NCBI GenBank assembly: GCA_938017505.1
Contig: CALIKV010000005.1
Span: 1-64,000, forward strand
Origin: an uncultured Sulfolobales archaeon
GTDB taxonomy: Archaea > Thermoproteota > Thermoprotei_A > Sulfolobales > NBVN01
DNA: 64,000 bases
Reading direction: 5' to 3'
Below the pieces are notes generated by a model, which searched no databases, was not told the origin of the DNA, and saw only the letters and a list, made by a program, of their open reading frames with translations. Each line of letters begins with the position of its first letter. Positions within the stretch are counted from its first letter, which is position 1. This document shows, piece after piece, positions 17,588 through 27,200 of this stretch. A program made the translations under genes and the position numbers.

Positions 17588-19129
17588 TTAGACCAGCTTG
17601 AGAGACACTACTACCCCGTACTTCCTCTCCACGCTCGCTAGTCTTCGTTTAAGCTTACGTGCTGATCTAGCCTCCTCTCTAGGAACCGTTACAGTGACCA
17701 CACTGCCGTCAAACGTTACCTCGGCTGAGGGCAGGAGTGCTAGGATGGCTCTCCTAACCCTGCCCTCGAGGTCGTTACCTGTAACCTGTCTTACAGGCAC
17801 GACGACCGTCTGCTCCCCGAAGGTGTACATCTCGTATTCCAGCTGCCCGTTGACGAAGTCCCTCACCTCGATGACGGGCCTGGCTAAGTCAGCCTCCCTT
17901 AAGCCTGTTGGGAGCTTGACGCTCATGCTTACGTCATAGACCTTACGCACCTCACCGTCCTCCAGGAAGAGGATCGTGTCTATCACGGACGGTATCATTC
18001 CTAGGTCTATCCTGCCAACGAATCTCTGGAGGGCGTCTATGGGTGATGTAGCGTGAACGACACCCACCATCCCAATGCCGGCCAGCCTCAAGTCAACGTA
18101 CAGTTTGAAGTCGTTATCTGTGCGTAACTCGTCGAAGACCGTGTAGTCCGGTCTCGAGAGTAGCAGTATGTCGTGAAGCTCCTCAGGTGTGGCGTATGTT
18201 TTAGAGTATTGGGTAACCTCTGGGGGTAGGTGCATGTCCCTGGGCGACTCTATAGTCTTGATTACTTTATTTCCTCTCCTGTAGTAATCAGCCAGTGCTT
18301 GTGCGAAAGTGGTCTTGCCCATGCCTGGAGCGCCCGCTATCAAGATGCCTTCAGCCCTCTCCTCAAGTCTCCTCATGAGCTTCTCAGGGAGGGTGTAGTC
18401 CTCCAGCTTCGGTCTGGCAAGCGGCTTCACAGCCGTTATCTCCCAGCCCTCACTCATCGGTGGCCTGGCTATTATTATCCTGTACATGTTCATCTGTATT
18501 ATGATAGAGTTAGGCCTCTCGATCTCTATGACTGCATCGGGCTCCGTGCGGGCGACCTCAAGTATCTCGTCGGCGATGGCCTCCACCTCCTCTCTAGTCA
18601 GTTGGGTCTCTGAGAGTTTTACCAGCTTCCACTTACCAGGTCTGCCCTGCTTGGCATAGGGAGCCGCCCCCTCCTTCAGATGCACGGACATGGTCTCCTC
18701 GTTGAAGAACCTCTCAATGGCGGTCATACGGCTCCTAGGCGGCGCTACGTAAAGTACTTCAATGCCTAGGGCTTCACTAGCTAGCTGCTGCGTCTTAGAA
18801 GAAGTTATTAAGGTAACCCCAGTGTCGAGTGAGTACCACCTTATCAAGGCGTCTATGTCGTCAACCCTCCTGCCACTGCTAACCACCTCGAGAGGTATCC
18901 CCTTAGACACGCACGCAGCCCTGATGAACCTCATCTCCTCAAGACCTAGAATGCCCAGGGACTTGCCGTTCTTAGCCAGTAACTCGAAGTAGTCGACGAG
19001 CTCCTTCAGTATGATTAACTTGCCCTGGATCCTCCCATCCCTGACTAACATCTTAAGAACCCCGTTAGTTACCACGCTCACATCCGGCACGTACAGCTCC
19101 ATCCCGGCTTCCTTCACGTCACGCACCAA
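17588..19129 (-). CDS. PINA-like protein: PIN domain, RecA-type ATPase, KH domain
   Basis: Three-part archaeal protein. Residues about 10-150 form a PIN domain (MELYVPDVSVVTNGVLKMLV with acidic positions, VDDIDALIRW). Around 265 is a PilT/VirB11-like ATPase core (Walker A GAPGMGKTTFAQ, DYTVFDELRTDNDF, GMVGVVHATSPIDALQR). The C-terminal 70 residues resemble KH domains (LLPSAEVTFDGSVVTVTVP). Homologous Sulfolobus PINA was reported as a hexameric Holliday-junction branch-migration motor working with Hjm/Hjc, so a recombination or replication-restart role is likely by homology. It is not a secretion ATPase despite the core similarity. The track's TTG at 19129 may be leaderless; ATG 19102 gives the natural MELYVPDVSVV. 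Confidence 0.85.
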   Translation of the reverse strand: MVRDVKEAGMELYVPDVSVVTNGVLKMLVRDGRIQGKLIILKELVDYFELLAKNGKSLGILGLEEMRFIRAACVSKGIPLEVVSSGRRVDDIDALIRWYSLDTGVTLITSSKTQQLASEALGIEVLYVAPPRSRMTAIERFFNEETMSVHLKEGAAPYAKQGRPGKWKLVKLSETQLTREEVEAIADEILEVARTEPDAVIEIERPNSIIIQMNMYRIIIARPPMSEGWEITAVKPLARPKLEDYTLPEKLMRRLEERAEGILIAGAPGMGKTTFAQALADYYRRGNKVIKTIESPRDMHLPPEVTQYSKTYATPEELHDILLLSRPDYTVFDELRTDNDFKLYVDLRLAGIGMVGVVHATSPIDALQRFVGRIDLGMIPSVIDTILFLEDGEVRKVYDVSMSVKLPTGLREADLARPVIEVRDFVNGQLEYEMYTFGEQTVVVPVRQVTGNDLEGRVRRAILALLPSAEVTFDGSVVTVTVPREEARSARKLKRRLASVERKYGVVVSLKLV

Positions 19130-19170
19130 CTATATTGCGCTACACAACTTATAATACCGACCATTTGATA

Positions 19171-19181
19171 CCTCTTATTTA
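19171..19181 (+). promoter_or_regulatory. TATA box of the A-type ATPase cluster
   Basis: TCTTATTTAAG centred about 39 bases before the ATG at 19216 and only about 15 before the track's GTG at 19192. The predicted transcript start (about 19203) lies after that GTG, so the ATG is favoured. Confidence 0.4.
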
Positions 19182-19215
19182 AGGGTTAGTTGTGGAAGTT
19201 TCTAAGGGTGTTGAG

Positions 19216-19515
19216 ATGACGATAAGCGAGATTGAAGAGGAGGCTAGGAGGGTGGTTGAGGATGGGAGGAGGAAGGCTGAGGAGATATTGAGTAAGGCTA
19301 GGAAGGAGGCTGAGGAGCTGAAGTCGAAACCTCTCGTCAATCTCGTTACGCCGGATGAGAGGAGGAGGCTTGAGGAAGAGTGTGAGGCGAGGTTGAGGGA
19401 TCTGGAGCGCTCGATGGAGAAGCGTAAGAGCAGGATCTTGAGGGCCTTCGCCGAGAAGAAAGAGGGACTTGTCAAGGAGCTCGTGGAGATCGTGACAGGG
19501 TTAAGGGAGATATAG
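19216..19515 (+). CDS. atpH: A-type ATP synthase subunit H (peripheral stalk coiled coil)
   Basis: Short, strongly charged, almost fully helical protein (IEEEARRVVEDGRRKAEEIL repeats of A-x-x-I/L heptads) of the AhaH/V-G family that pairs with subunit E to form the peripheral stalks. It contains the helix break around KPLVNLVTPDE. It opens the cluster just before subunit I, as in methanogen ahaH-I-K-E-C-F-A-B-D. The track starts at GTG 19192; ATG 19216, preceded by AAGGGTG and compatible with the TATA position, gives 99 residues. Confidence 0.8.
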   Translation: MTISEIEEEARRVVEDGRRKAEEILSKARKEAEELKSKPLVNLVTPDERRRLEEECEARLRDLERSMEKRKSRILRAFAEKKEGLVKELVEIVTGLREI

Positions 19516-19516
19516 G

Positions 19517-21544
19517 ATGTTGCTGCTCTCAACGCCTGAGAGGCTCCGCTACGTCAGGTTGTTAGTGCCTAAGGACGTGAGTGACAAGACGTTAAAGCTC
19601 CTGCAGGGACTAGGCGTCATGCACGTCGAGATCCTGGGAGAGTTAAGCGATGAGGATCGGAGAAGCCTCTCCAAACGCGTTGAGGATGTCCGGGCCTTCT
19701 CAAACCTGATAACCGCGCTCGAGAGCTACTATAACGTCAGGGTAGTGAGTATTGAGAGAGAGGTGAGCGTTGAGAATCTTGAGGAGCTTCTGAGCGACGC
19801 GTTCAACAAGTTGAGTGCCGTGCATCGGAACGTCGAGAACCTAGTCAGTAATAAGAGACGCATCGCAGACGAGATCAACGATTGCCTTAAGCGATTAAGG
19901 GTGTTGGAGGTCCTTAAGGATAAAGTCGGGGGAGGGGTTAAGGTTTCTGAGCTCTCCTTCAGGGGTGAGATGCTCTTCTCCCTCGTCGCGGTTGGTAAGG
20001 CAGGGGATCTAGAGACATTTGCATCGACCTTGCCTAAGGACTTGGTTATGACGTGGGGTCTAGCTGGCGATGAGTTCGTTGTTTTGGTGATGGGGCCTAC
20101 GGGGGCTTTAAGCATGGTTCAAGAGGCGATCAGCAGGGTTAAGGCCGAGGTCGTGGAGTTCCCTCCGTTGGATATCTCACTGCTCGAGTACTTAAGCGGA
20201 TTACAGAGGCGGGTCGATGAATTGAAGTTATTGCTGAGTAAGACGGAGAGGGAGTTAAGCGATCTTCTGAGCAGTAACGCAGAACTCCTGGCTCTGGCTA
20301 AGGTCCTTAACGAGATCGTTGAGTCAAGGCTAAACGCCTTACTAAACGCGGCCAGCGGCGAGTATCTCATGGCCATGGAGGGCTGGGTTCCTGAGGACTC
20401 GCTGGGTCTTCTGAAGGGTAGGTTAAGCTCTGAGATCGGGACGTACTTAGTGGTGCCTGTTCCAACTGATAAGAAGCCTCCCTCGAAACTAAGGAATCTT
20501 AAGTTCTTCAGGCCTTTCGAGCTCGTGACAAGGTTTTACGGTGTGCCATCACCCGGTGAATGGGACCCTACACCGATCCTGACCTACTCCTTCCTGGTTT
20601 TCTTCGGTTTGATGATGGCTGATGTGGTCTACGGCTTATTACTCCTACTCATCATTAAGTACGTCCTGGATAGGAGCGGCTTCATAGATAACCCCTATTC
20701 CCCCGGTTATGTTTCCCTTAAGAGGATGTTAGCGGTCCTGGCGACGTCTGCGACGATCTTCGGCGTGCTCTCAAACACCTTCGCCGGATACTCAATAGCT
20801 TTTAGGGACGGCGTCATTCACCTGGTAGTGGCTAGCGATGTTAAGTCAAGTTCGTTGATAGTGCCTTCCTTAATTAACCTGACCGACCCCATGCTGTTCC
20901 TCACCCTTGCCTTGATCATAGGGTTAGTGCATATAAACATAGGCCACGCCCTCTCCCTCGCGGTAGGTGTTAAGGCGAGGGATTCGGGGAGGGTTCTGAG
21001 CGAGGCTGGGCTGTTGATCGCGGAGGCCTTCAGCATTCCTTACATACTTCATGAATTCCTGCACTATGACTTAATACCGTTGAGCATCGAGTGGTACGGC
21101 TACATGCTTTACACGTCGCTCGCGGGGGTCTTGGTGATGGTTATAGGGACTGTGAAGCTCATGGGGGCTGTGGGGCTCTTCATGTGGATATTCAACATAA
21201 CGGGCATCCTCGGTGATGTCTTGTCGTACTCGAGGATAGCCGGGTTAGGGATTGCGACGTACGTTATGGCGGCCAACTTCAATAAACTGTCTTTAGGGAT
21301 CTTCGAGTACTTCTCCGGCCTCACACCGCTCGTCGGCCCTCTCATAGGGCTCTTGCTCATGTTTGTGGTGGCGGCATTCATGAACGCCTTTAACCTAATC
21401 TTCGGGTCGATAGGCGGCTTCGTCCACTCTATGAGGCTTTGTTTCGTTGAGTTCCTGCTTAAGTGGTATGAGGGTAATGGATCGGAGTTCATGCCCTTAA
21501 CGCTGAAGATAGAGAGGCATGTGCCCATAGGCAGGGTTAAATAG
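19517..21544 (+). CDS. atpI: A-type ATP synthase subunit I (a)
   Basis: Stator membrane subunit forming the ion half-channels against the K ring. The N-terminal cytoplasmic half (about 1-345) is coiled-coil with two globular lobes (LVPKDVSDKTLKLLQGLGVMHVEI at its start). The C-terminal half has about seven or eight helices including SFLVFFGLMMADVVYGLLLLL, LIIGLVHINIGHALSL and the conserved LSYSRIAGLGIATYVMAANFN, which carries the essential Arg facing the rotor. 675 residues is normal. It starts one base after the subunit H stop. Confidence 0.92.
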   Translation: MLLLSTPERLRYVRLLVPKDVSDKTLKLLQGLGVMHVEILGELSDEDRRSLSKRVEDVRAFSNLITALESYYNVRVVSIEREVSVENLEELLSDAFNKLSAVHRNVENLVSNKRRIADEINDCLKRLRVLEVLKDKVGGGVKVSELSFRGEMLFSLVAVGKAGDLETFASTLPKDLVMTWGLAGDEFVVLVMGPTGALSMVQEAISRVKAEVVEFPPLDISLLEYLSGLQRRVDELKLLLSKTERELSDLLSSNAELLALAKVLNEIVESRLNALLNAASGEYLMAMEGWVPEDSLGLLKGRLSSEIGTYLVVPVPTDKKPPSKLRNLKFFRPFELVTRFYGVPSPGEWDPTPILTYSFLVFFGLMMADVVYGLLLLLIIKYVLDRSGFIDNPYSPGYVSLKRMLAVLATSATIFGVLSNTFAGYSIAFRDGVIHLVVASDVKSSSLIVPSLINLTDPMLFLTLALIIGLVHINIGHALSLAVGVKARDSGRVLSEAGLLIAEAFSIPYILHEFLHYDLIPLSIEWYGYMLYTSLAGVLVMVIGTVKLMGAVGLFMWIFNITGILGDVLSYSRIAGLGIATYVMAANFNKLSLGIFEYFSGLTPLVGPLIGLLLMFVVAAFMNAFNLIFGSIGGFVHSMRLCFVEFLLKWYEGNGSEFMPLTLKIERHVPIGRVK

Positions 21545-21603
21545 GACTCGCTAAGGGTTCTGGGCTACGTAGTTTTCCTATAAGATTCATGGTCTTCTCC
21601 CCG

Positions 21604-21735
21604 TCAGGTTAAACCCTTCCACCTCTTCACAAGCTCACTGAAGAGCTTCATGGGCAGGGAAAGATCCTCCATCTGAAGGCTTATGGAGCGCTCCTTTTGA
21701 GGAATTAACCATCTCACGTCCGGAGCATCAAGTCT
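21604..21735 (-). pseudogene. Possible remnant or tiny gene inside the ATPase cluster
   Basis: The 299-base gap between atpI and atpK, the only real gap in the cluster, holds a 43-codon minus-strand open frame closed by stops on both sides (TAA at 21736-21738, TGA at 21604-21606). Its composition is protein-like (VRWLIPQKERSISLQMEDLS, then PMKLFSELVKRWKGLT). A GTG would give 37 residues, but no ribosome-binding site or TATA box is obvious. I do not recognise it; a C-terminal fragment of a lost gene is my best guess. The rest of the gap shows nothing but an AT-rich stretch (about 21811-21835) ahead of atpK. Confidence 0.25.
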
Positions 21736-21855
21736 TTACACTTTGAAACTGCTGACAACGGCGGATCCAGAGGGGGATTGAGTTAGAGATCCTCGACAAC
21801 GTTAACACTTTAAAATCCTTTCATAAAGTATTATTGAGGCGAGGTGTTTAGGACT

Positions 21856-22353
21856 ATGTCAGCTGACATTACATCGCTCTTCAACCCGTCAGTCATTGCA
21901 TCGCTCGGGGCTGCACTAGGGGTTGCTGGCGGGGTAGCTGGCTCATCAATAGGGATAGGTAGGGCTGCCTCAGCAGGCCTTTCAGTAGTGTCTGAAGACC
22001 CAGGGACATTCAAGCAAGTGCTTATCCTGTCCTCCCTTCCCATGACCCAGACCTTCTACGGCCTTATCTTCGCCTTACTTAACTTTACGTCCGTCCTGCC
22101 TAGCATAACTGAGATGACCTGGGCTAAGGCCGGTGCCTTTCTAGGGGTTGGTTTGTTCGTGATGTTCGCCGAGCTCTTCTCGGCGTGGTATCAGGGAGTT
22201 ATCTGTATGTCAGGCATAGTTGAGTTGCCAAGAGCTGGGGGGAGGATGCTTGTACCTTCGATGATTCTCGCGGCTTACGTGGAGATGCTCGGCATCCTCG
22301 GAATGGTCTTAGGCTACTTACTAGTCTTAATAGTTTCGGGCTTGCCTGTCTAG
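21856..22353 (+). CDS. atpK: A-type ATP synthase subunit K (rotor proteolipid, double hairpin)
   Basis: Rotor-ring proteolipid with four helices in two fused hairpins (GVAGGVAGSSIGIGRAASAG opens the first). In the track's numbering the single carboxylate is Glu147 in helix 4 (LAAYVEMLGILG). Helix 2 carries LPMTQTFYGL (Thr68, Gln69, Tyr72) and helix 3 ends SAWYQG (Gln117). These match, in identity and near-identical spacing, the Na+ ligands of Enterococcus NtpK (Thr64, Gln65, Tyr68, Gln110, Glu139). One site per four helices is the V-type low-gear layout. Sodium coupling is inferred. The start is ATG 21856 after GAGGTG; the track's GTG (21844) is less likely. Confidence 0.92.
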   Translation: MSADITSLFNPSVIASLGAALGVAGGVAGSSIGIGRAASAGLSVVSEDPGTFKQVLILSSLPMTQTFYGLIFALLNFTSVLPSITEMTWAKAGAFLGVGLFVMFAELFSAWYQGVICMSGIVELPRAGGRMLVPSMILAAYVEMLGILGMVLGYLLVLIVSGLPV

Positions 22354-22376
22354 TTAGATTTGTTGAGGAAGAAGTC

Positions 22377-22973
22377 ATGGGTCTGGAGTCGCTTAGGGAG
22401 GAAGTCTTAAGGAAGGCGAGAGCTAAGGCGGAGGCCTTGATTAAGGAGGCTGAGGAGGAGGCCAGGAGAATCCTCGGTGAGGCCAGGAGAGAGTACTCAA
22501 GAAGATATGAGCTAGTTAAAGAGTCTGAGTTGAGGGAGCTACGTGATGAGCTGTCCAAGAGAACTGCCGAAAGGTCCATGGAGCTCAACATGGAACTGCT
22601 TAAACTGAAGAACGAGTTGGCTAGGGATCTGATGGAGAGCGCTTTGAAGACCCTTTACGAAGTCCCTGAGGATCTGAGGAGGGAGTCGTTGAAGAGACTG
22701 ATCAAGGAGTGTGTTGAGGGGGGCTTGTCCGAGCAGGGGATGAGGCTGAGGGTTGTTGAGAGGGATTCATCCCTGGTTAAGGATGTGGTGAGGGAGTTAA
22801 GGCTTGAGGACAGGGTTACAGGGGTTGAGTTGCTTCCTCCTAAATACGTGGGGGGCGTGTTCGTGGAGTTCGGGAACGGATCCTTGGGAATAGATAACAC
22901 TTACTTAACCAGGCTTGAGAGAGCTGCTTCACACCTCTATAGGAGACTTAGGGAGGAAGTCTTCGGGGATTGA
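22377..22973 (+). CDS. atpE: A-type ATP synthase subunit E
   Basis: Peripheral-stalk subunit, partner of H. The N-terminal half is a long charged coiled coil (RKARAKAEALIKEAEEEARR), and the C-terminal half is the globular V-E domain binding subunit B (LLPPKYVGGVFVEFGNGSLGIDNTY, then LERAASHLYRRLREEVFG). Starts at ATG 22377; stop is adjacent to the atpC GTG. Confidence 0.9.
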   Translation: MGLESLREEVLRKARAKAEALIKEAEEEARRILGEARREYSRRYELVKESELRELRDELSKRTAERSMELNMELLKLKNELARDLMESALKTLYEVPEDLRRESLKRLIKECVEGGLSEQGMRLRVVERDSSLVKDVVRELRLEDRVTGVELLPPKYVGGVFVEFGNGSLGIDNTYLTRLERAASHLYRRLREEVFGD

Positions 22974-23951
22974 GTGGTGCTCCAGACAAACAATGACGAG
23001 GTTTTCTTCAACCGCGTGAGGCTACACCTGCATAAAACCCTGACCCCAAGCAGGGTAATGGTTCTTCGCGAGGTAGCTACCTACACGTTCACAGACCTCC
23101 TGACAACGCTGCAGAACTTTGAGGCGAGTTCATGCGTGGCTAGGGAGCTTAGCGCTGAAACCCCCTTATCACGCAGGGGGATTTACAGCAGGTTGCTTAA
23201 GTGCTGGGAGAGGGTCTTGAGGGATGAGATTCGTTTAATTAAGCCCTCGGACTGCATGAAGGACGTGTTCGACCTGTATGTCAGCAGGTACGTCCTAAAC
23301 GATCTCACGGGCATCCTGAGTGCTGGGGTTGAGGAGACCACTTACTTAAGCGCACAGGCCGCGGAGGCGTTAAGAGAGGCCGCAGAGGTCGATGGATTGC
23401 TCTCTACACTGGCTGGAAGCGGGCTTAATGCGGGTTTCATAGTCGACGTGCTCGAGAAATATAGGGGTTTCAGAGTAAGTGAGTTAGACGTCCGTAAGTT
23501 GGTTGAGGAGCTGAACTCCTCCTTCTTCAGGAGGCTTAAGGGGGTTCTCTCGGCTTCAGGCGCTTCTAGCCGCGGGCTTGGATGTGTCGACTCTCTGGAG
23601 GGTTTCGAGGGCGTTAAGTACGCGGTGAGGCGCTCGATAGGGGAGGGAGGCGACTTCAGGGGGGCTTTGACCCGGTTAACGCCTAGTCAGAGGGAAGCCC
23701 TCATCAAACACTCATCAGACCCCCACACGCTTGAGTTCCTGCTCGTAACCTTACCTGTTAACTCATGCCACAGCGTCCTGAGGTCAATGCCTCCCTCAAC
23801 AGACACTTTTCTCCATTACCTCACGGTTAAGGAGTGGGAGTTTCAGGCTCTCTCGTACGTATTTTACCTAATGTACATCGGATACCCAACCGATATGATC
23901 AGGGATGAGGTGGGGAGGTGGTTAAGGCTCTATGAGTCGCTTCCCAAGTAG
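22974..23951 (+). CDS. atpC: A-type ATP synthase subunit C (d)
   Basis: Central-stalk cap that couples the D-F shaft to the K ring; all-helical V-d/AhaC fold with three similar domains. The sequence is poorly conserved, but length (325), position between E and F, and the RGIYSRLLKCWERVLRDEIR and C-terminal YVFYLMYIGYPTDMIRDEVGRW patterns fit. It starts at a GTG-GTG pair directly after the atpE stop. It overlaps atpF by 20 bases, so coupling is likely. Confidence 0.82.
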   Translation: MVLQTNNDEVFFNRVRLHLHKTLTPSRVMVLREVATYTFTDLLTTLQNFEASSCVARELSAETPLSRRGIYSRLLKCWERVLRDEIRLIKPSDCMKDVFDLYVSRYVLNDLTGILSAGVEETTYLSAQAAEALREAAEVDGLLSTLAGSGLNAGFIVDVLEKYRGFRVSELDVRKLVEELNSSFFRRLKGVLSASGASSRGLGCVDSLEGFEGVKYAVRRSIGEGGDFRGALTRLTPSQREALIKHSSDPHTLEFLLVTLPVNSCHSVLRSMPPSTDTFLHYLTVKEWEFQALSYVFYLMYIGYPTDMIRDEVGRWLRLYESLPK

Positions 23952-24285
23952 GAAGGATGTAGTGGTGATTGGTGAGTTGGGTTTTATAGAGGGTTTCAAG
24001 CTAGCCGGTGTTAAGAGGTTGGTGGAGGTCTCCGACGTCAAGGATTCTGGCGAGGTTAAGCGGAGGCTTGGCGACGCGTTAATGAGGCTTTACGAAGATC
24101 CTTCCGTTGGCGTGATAATAATACAGCAGAAGTTCAGAGACCTAATCATTGATAAGGTGGAGAAGGCCGGTAGGGAGCCGCTGGTCGTCTTCATACCTAG
24201 TCTCAAGGAGGTGCCTCAAGTGAATGTAAGGGATTATTACTCACGTGCAATTAAATCCTACGTAGGTATTAGTATTGAGGTGTGA
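23932..24285 (+). CDS. atpF: A-type ATP synthase subunit F
   Basis: Small central-stalk regulator with a CheY-like Rossmann half (DVVVIGELGFIEGFKLAGVK, VGVIIIQQKFRDLI) and a C-terminal helix that contacts the A3B3 head. At 117 residues it is typical. The ATG lies within the atpC coding end. Confidence 0.88.
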   Translation: MSRFPSRKDVVVIGELGFIEGFKLAGVKRLVEVSDVKDSGEVKRRLGDALMRLYEDPSVGVIIIQQKFRDLIIDKVEKAGREPLVVFIPSLKEVPQVNVRDYYSRAIKSYVGISIEV

Positions 24286-24288
24286 TGA

Positions 24289-27200
24289 GTGGTTAAAGGT
24301 AAGTTAATGAGGGTCTCAGGACCTCTAGTGATTGCCGAGGGTATGGAGGGCTCGATGGTTTACGAGGTTGTTCTAGTTGGCGAGGAGAGGCTTATAGGTG
24401 AGGTAATAGGCCTCCAGGGTGGCAGGGCGTTCATTCAGGTCTATGAGGATACTTCAGGGCTTCGGGTGGGGGAGCCTGTTGAAGGCACGGGAAGCCTCCT
24501 CTCAGCCGAGCTAGGTCCAGGGATCGTTGGCAAGGTTTACGACGGGCTTCAGAGGCCTCTCTCAATGATCGGCGAGGTCTCAGGAGCGTTCATAGGGAGG
24601 GGCGTCAAGCTCCCGGCACTGCCCAGGGATGCCAAGTGGTTCTTCAGGAGATCAGAGCGCAGGGTTGGCGATAAAGTCCAGGAGGGCGACATCCTCGGGT
24701 ACGTTCAGGAAACACCCATCCTACAGCATAAGATCATGGTTCCTCCCGGGTTCTCGGGAACCCTTAAGGAGCTTGCTCAGGACGGGGACTACACAGTAAG
24801 TGACGTCATCGCCCTGCTGGATACTGGGGGTGGGGAGTTGATGGAAGTGAAGCTGATGAGTAAGTGGCCGATACGTAAGCCCAGGCCGTACAGACACCGC
24901 TTAGAGCCAGTGGAGCCCCTCATAACAGGGACCAGGGTCTTGGATATGATGTTTCCTGTGGCTAAGGGCGGTAAGGCAGCAGTGCCTGGCGGCTTCGGTA
25001 GTGGGAAGTGCGTTTTGCCGGGAACGCCGGTACTCTTAGCCGACTGGAGCGTGAGACCCATTGACGAGCTATACAGGGAGGCTGGAGGCAGGAGGCTAAG
25101 GCTTAGTGAGTATGAGGAGGTAATCGAACTTGATAAACCCCTATACGTAGTGGGATTCGACGGAGTGGGGCTGAAGACTGTTAGAGCGACACACATGTAC
25201 AGGGGCTTCACGGACTCGATAGTTGAGTTGAGAACCGCCTCAGGCAGGGTGCTGAGGGTTACCCCGGAACATAGGTTGCCTGTGTTCGACTCCCGCAGTG
25301 CTGTTAAGTACGTGAGGGCGAGGGACGTAAGCCTGGGCACGTTCTTAATAGTGCCCAGGCAAATACCCTCAGCTAATGGACGCAGAGAAATACCTGTAGA
25401 GAAGCTAGCGCAGCACCCTGGGATATTCAGTCGGGATCGCGAGTACAATGATAAGGTCAGGGAGTTCTTGAAGGGATTGAGTAGGGAGGAATTGGAGAGG
25501 TTGAGTCGGGAGTCAGGTGTGTCGATGAATACGTTGAGGGACCTAGTTAAAGGGCGTGGGAAGAGCGTGCCGTTAACTCTTGCGAGCTCTCTTAGGAAGG
25601 GAGTCACTGATTTAAGGCTGCCTAAGGTCCTGGGCGTGCGGGGAAGTAGAGTGGCCGTGAGGGTTCCTGAGGGTATTGATGAAGAACTCGCCGAACTCCT
25701 CGGACTTATGATATCTAGCGGCTTGATTATAGGCGATAAGGTTGTGTTCGTTAACGACTCCAGGGAGTTAAGAACCAGGTTCAACGAATTGCTCTACAGG
25801 GTGTTCGGCGTTAAAGGTCGGGAAAAACCGTTCAGCACCGCCCACGGCGTCGAGGTCCGCTCTTCACTGCTTGTCAAGTTATTCGAGGTTCTCGGCGTTC
25901 ATGAACACCGTGAGTCGAGGGAGGCGTCAGTGCCTGAGGTGATAATGAAGGCTGACAAGGACGTTGCAGCGGCATTTATTAGAGGGCTCTACTTAGGTTG
26001 TGGACGCCTCAGCCGGGACGTCTTAGAGTTCTCCTCAACATCGCCTAAGCTGGTGCACGGTCTTGCTTATCTCATGACGAAGTTGGGGGTGGGGTATTCG
26101 GTAGGCGTTGATGATGAAGGCAGGTATTGTAAATTGAGTGTGGCGGGGTTGAGCGAGCTGAGAAAGCTCTTCAACGTCGTGTTGTCAGGTGTGAGCGATG
26201 ATCTACGTAGTCCCGGAGACGTTAAGAGCTTACTTACGTACGTGGGGTCTAAGGATGGGGGAAGCGCTTCCGGAGAGACGATATACATGGCTCCAGAGTC
26301 CTTGGAGTTCATGTACGAGGCGTTGTCTGAGGGAGGGTTTAAGGCTGGAGACGTGCGAGCGGGGAACCAGGTATGTGAGGTATGGAGGGCTGGCTACGGT
26401 CAGGTGTTAGGGCACGCAGACGTCGCGGCTGGGGGGCTAGGGGATGGTAGGGCATTGGCTCCGCTCGACATGTTGAAGGGGGCAACGAGCGTGTTTGAGC
26501 ATGTGGCGTTGGATGAGGTCGAGGACGTTAAGGCAGTTAAATATGAAGGCGAAGTCTACGACCTCGTTGTTGAGGACGTGCATAACTTCGTTGGCGGCTA
26601 CGTGCCTGTAATATACCACAACACAGTCTTACTCCACACGTTGACTAAGTGGAGCAGAACACAGGTTAACATATTCGTGGGGTGTGGTGAGAGGGGTAAT
26701 GAGATGGCGGACGCTCTCTATAGCTTCAGAAGGCTGACAGACCCCGCCTCTGGTAGACCGCTGTCCGAGAAGGCGGTCTTCATAGCTAACACCTCCAACA
26801 TGCCTGTGGCCGCTAGGGAAACAAGCGTCTTCCTAGGCGTTACTATGGGTGAGTATTTCAGGGACATGGGTTATGACGTGCTCATGGTTGCTGACTCGAC
26901 TTCACGTTGGGCTGAAGCCATGAGGGAGATAAGCGCTAGGCTTGAGGAGATGCCGGGTGACGAGGGTTTTCCAGCGTACTTGGGGTCTCGGTTAGCTGAG
27001 TTCTACGAGAGGGCTGGGAGGGTTGTGACGCTGGGCAGTCCCGAGAGGACGGGGTCTCTAACGCTGCTAGGGGCTGTTTCACCGCCCGGCGCTGACTTCA
27101 GCGAACCAGTCACCACGAACACGCTTAGGTACATAGGTGCTCTCCTAGCACTGGACGTCTCACTGGCTAACAGGAGGCACTTCCCAGCGATCAGCTGGTT

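Noticed and set aside
21109-21528. 139-codon minus-strand ORF inside atpI
   Set aside because: Antisense of the conserved membrane half of subunit I; no independent start signals.
24789-25784. 331-codon minus-strand ORF opposite atpA and its intein
   Set aside because: Ser/Leu/Thr-rich with no family features; a shadow of the GC-biased plus-strand coding frame of atpA and the intein.
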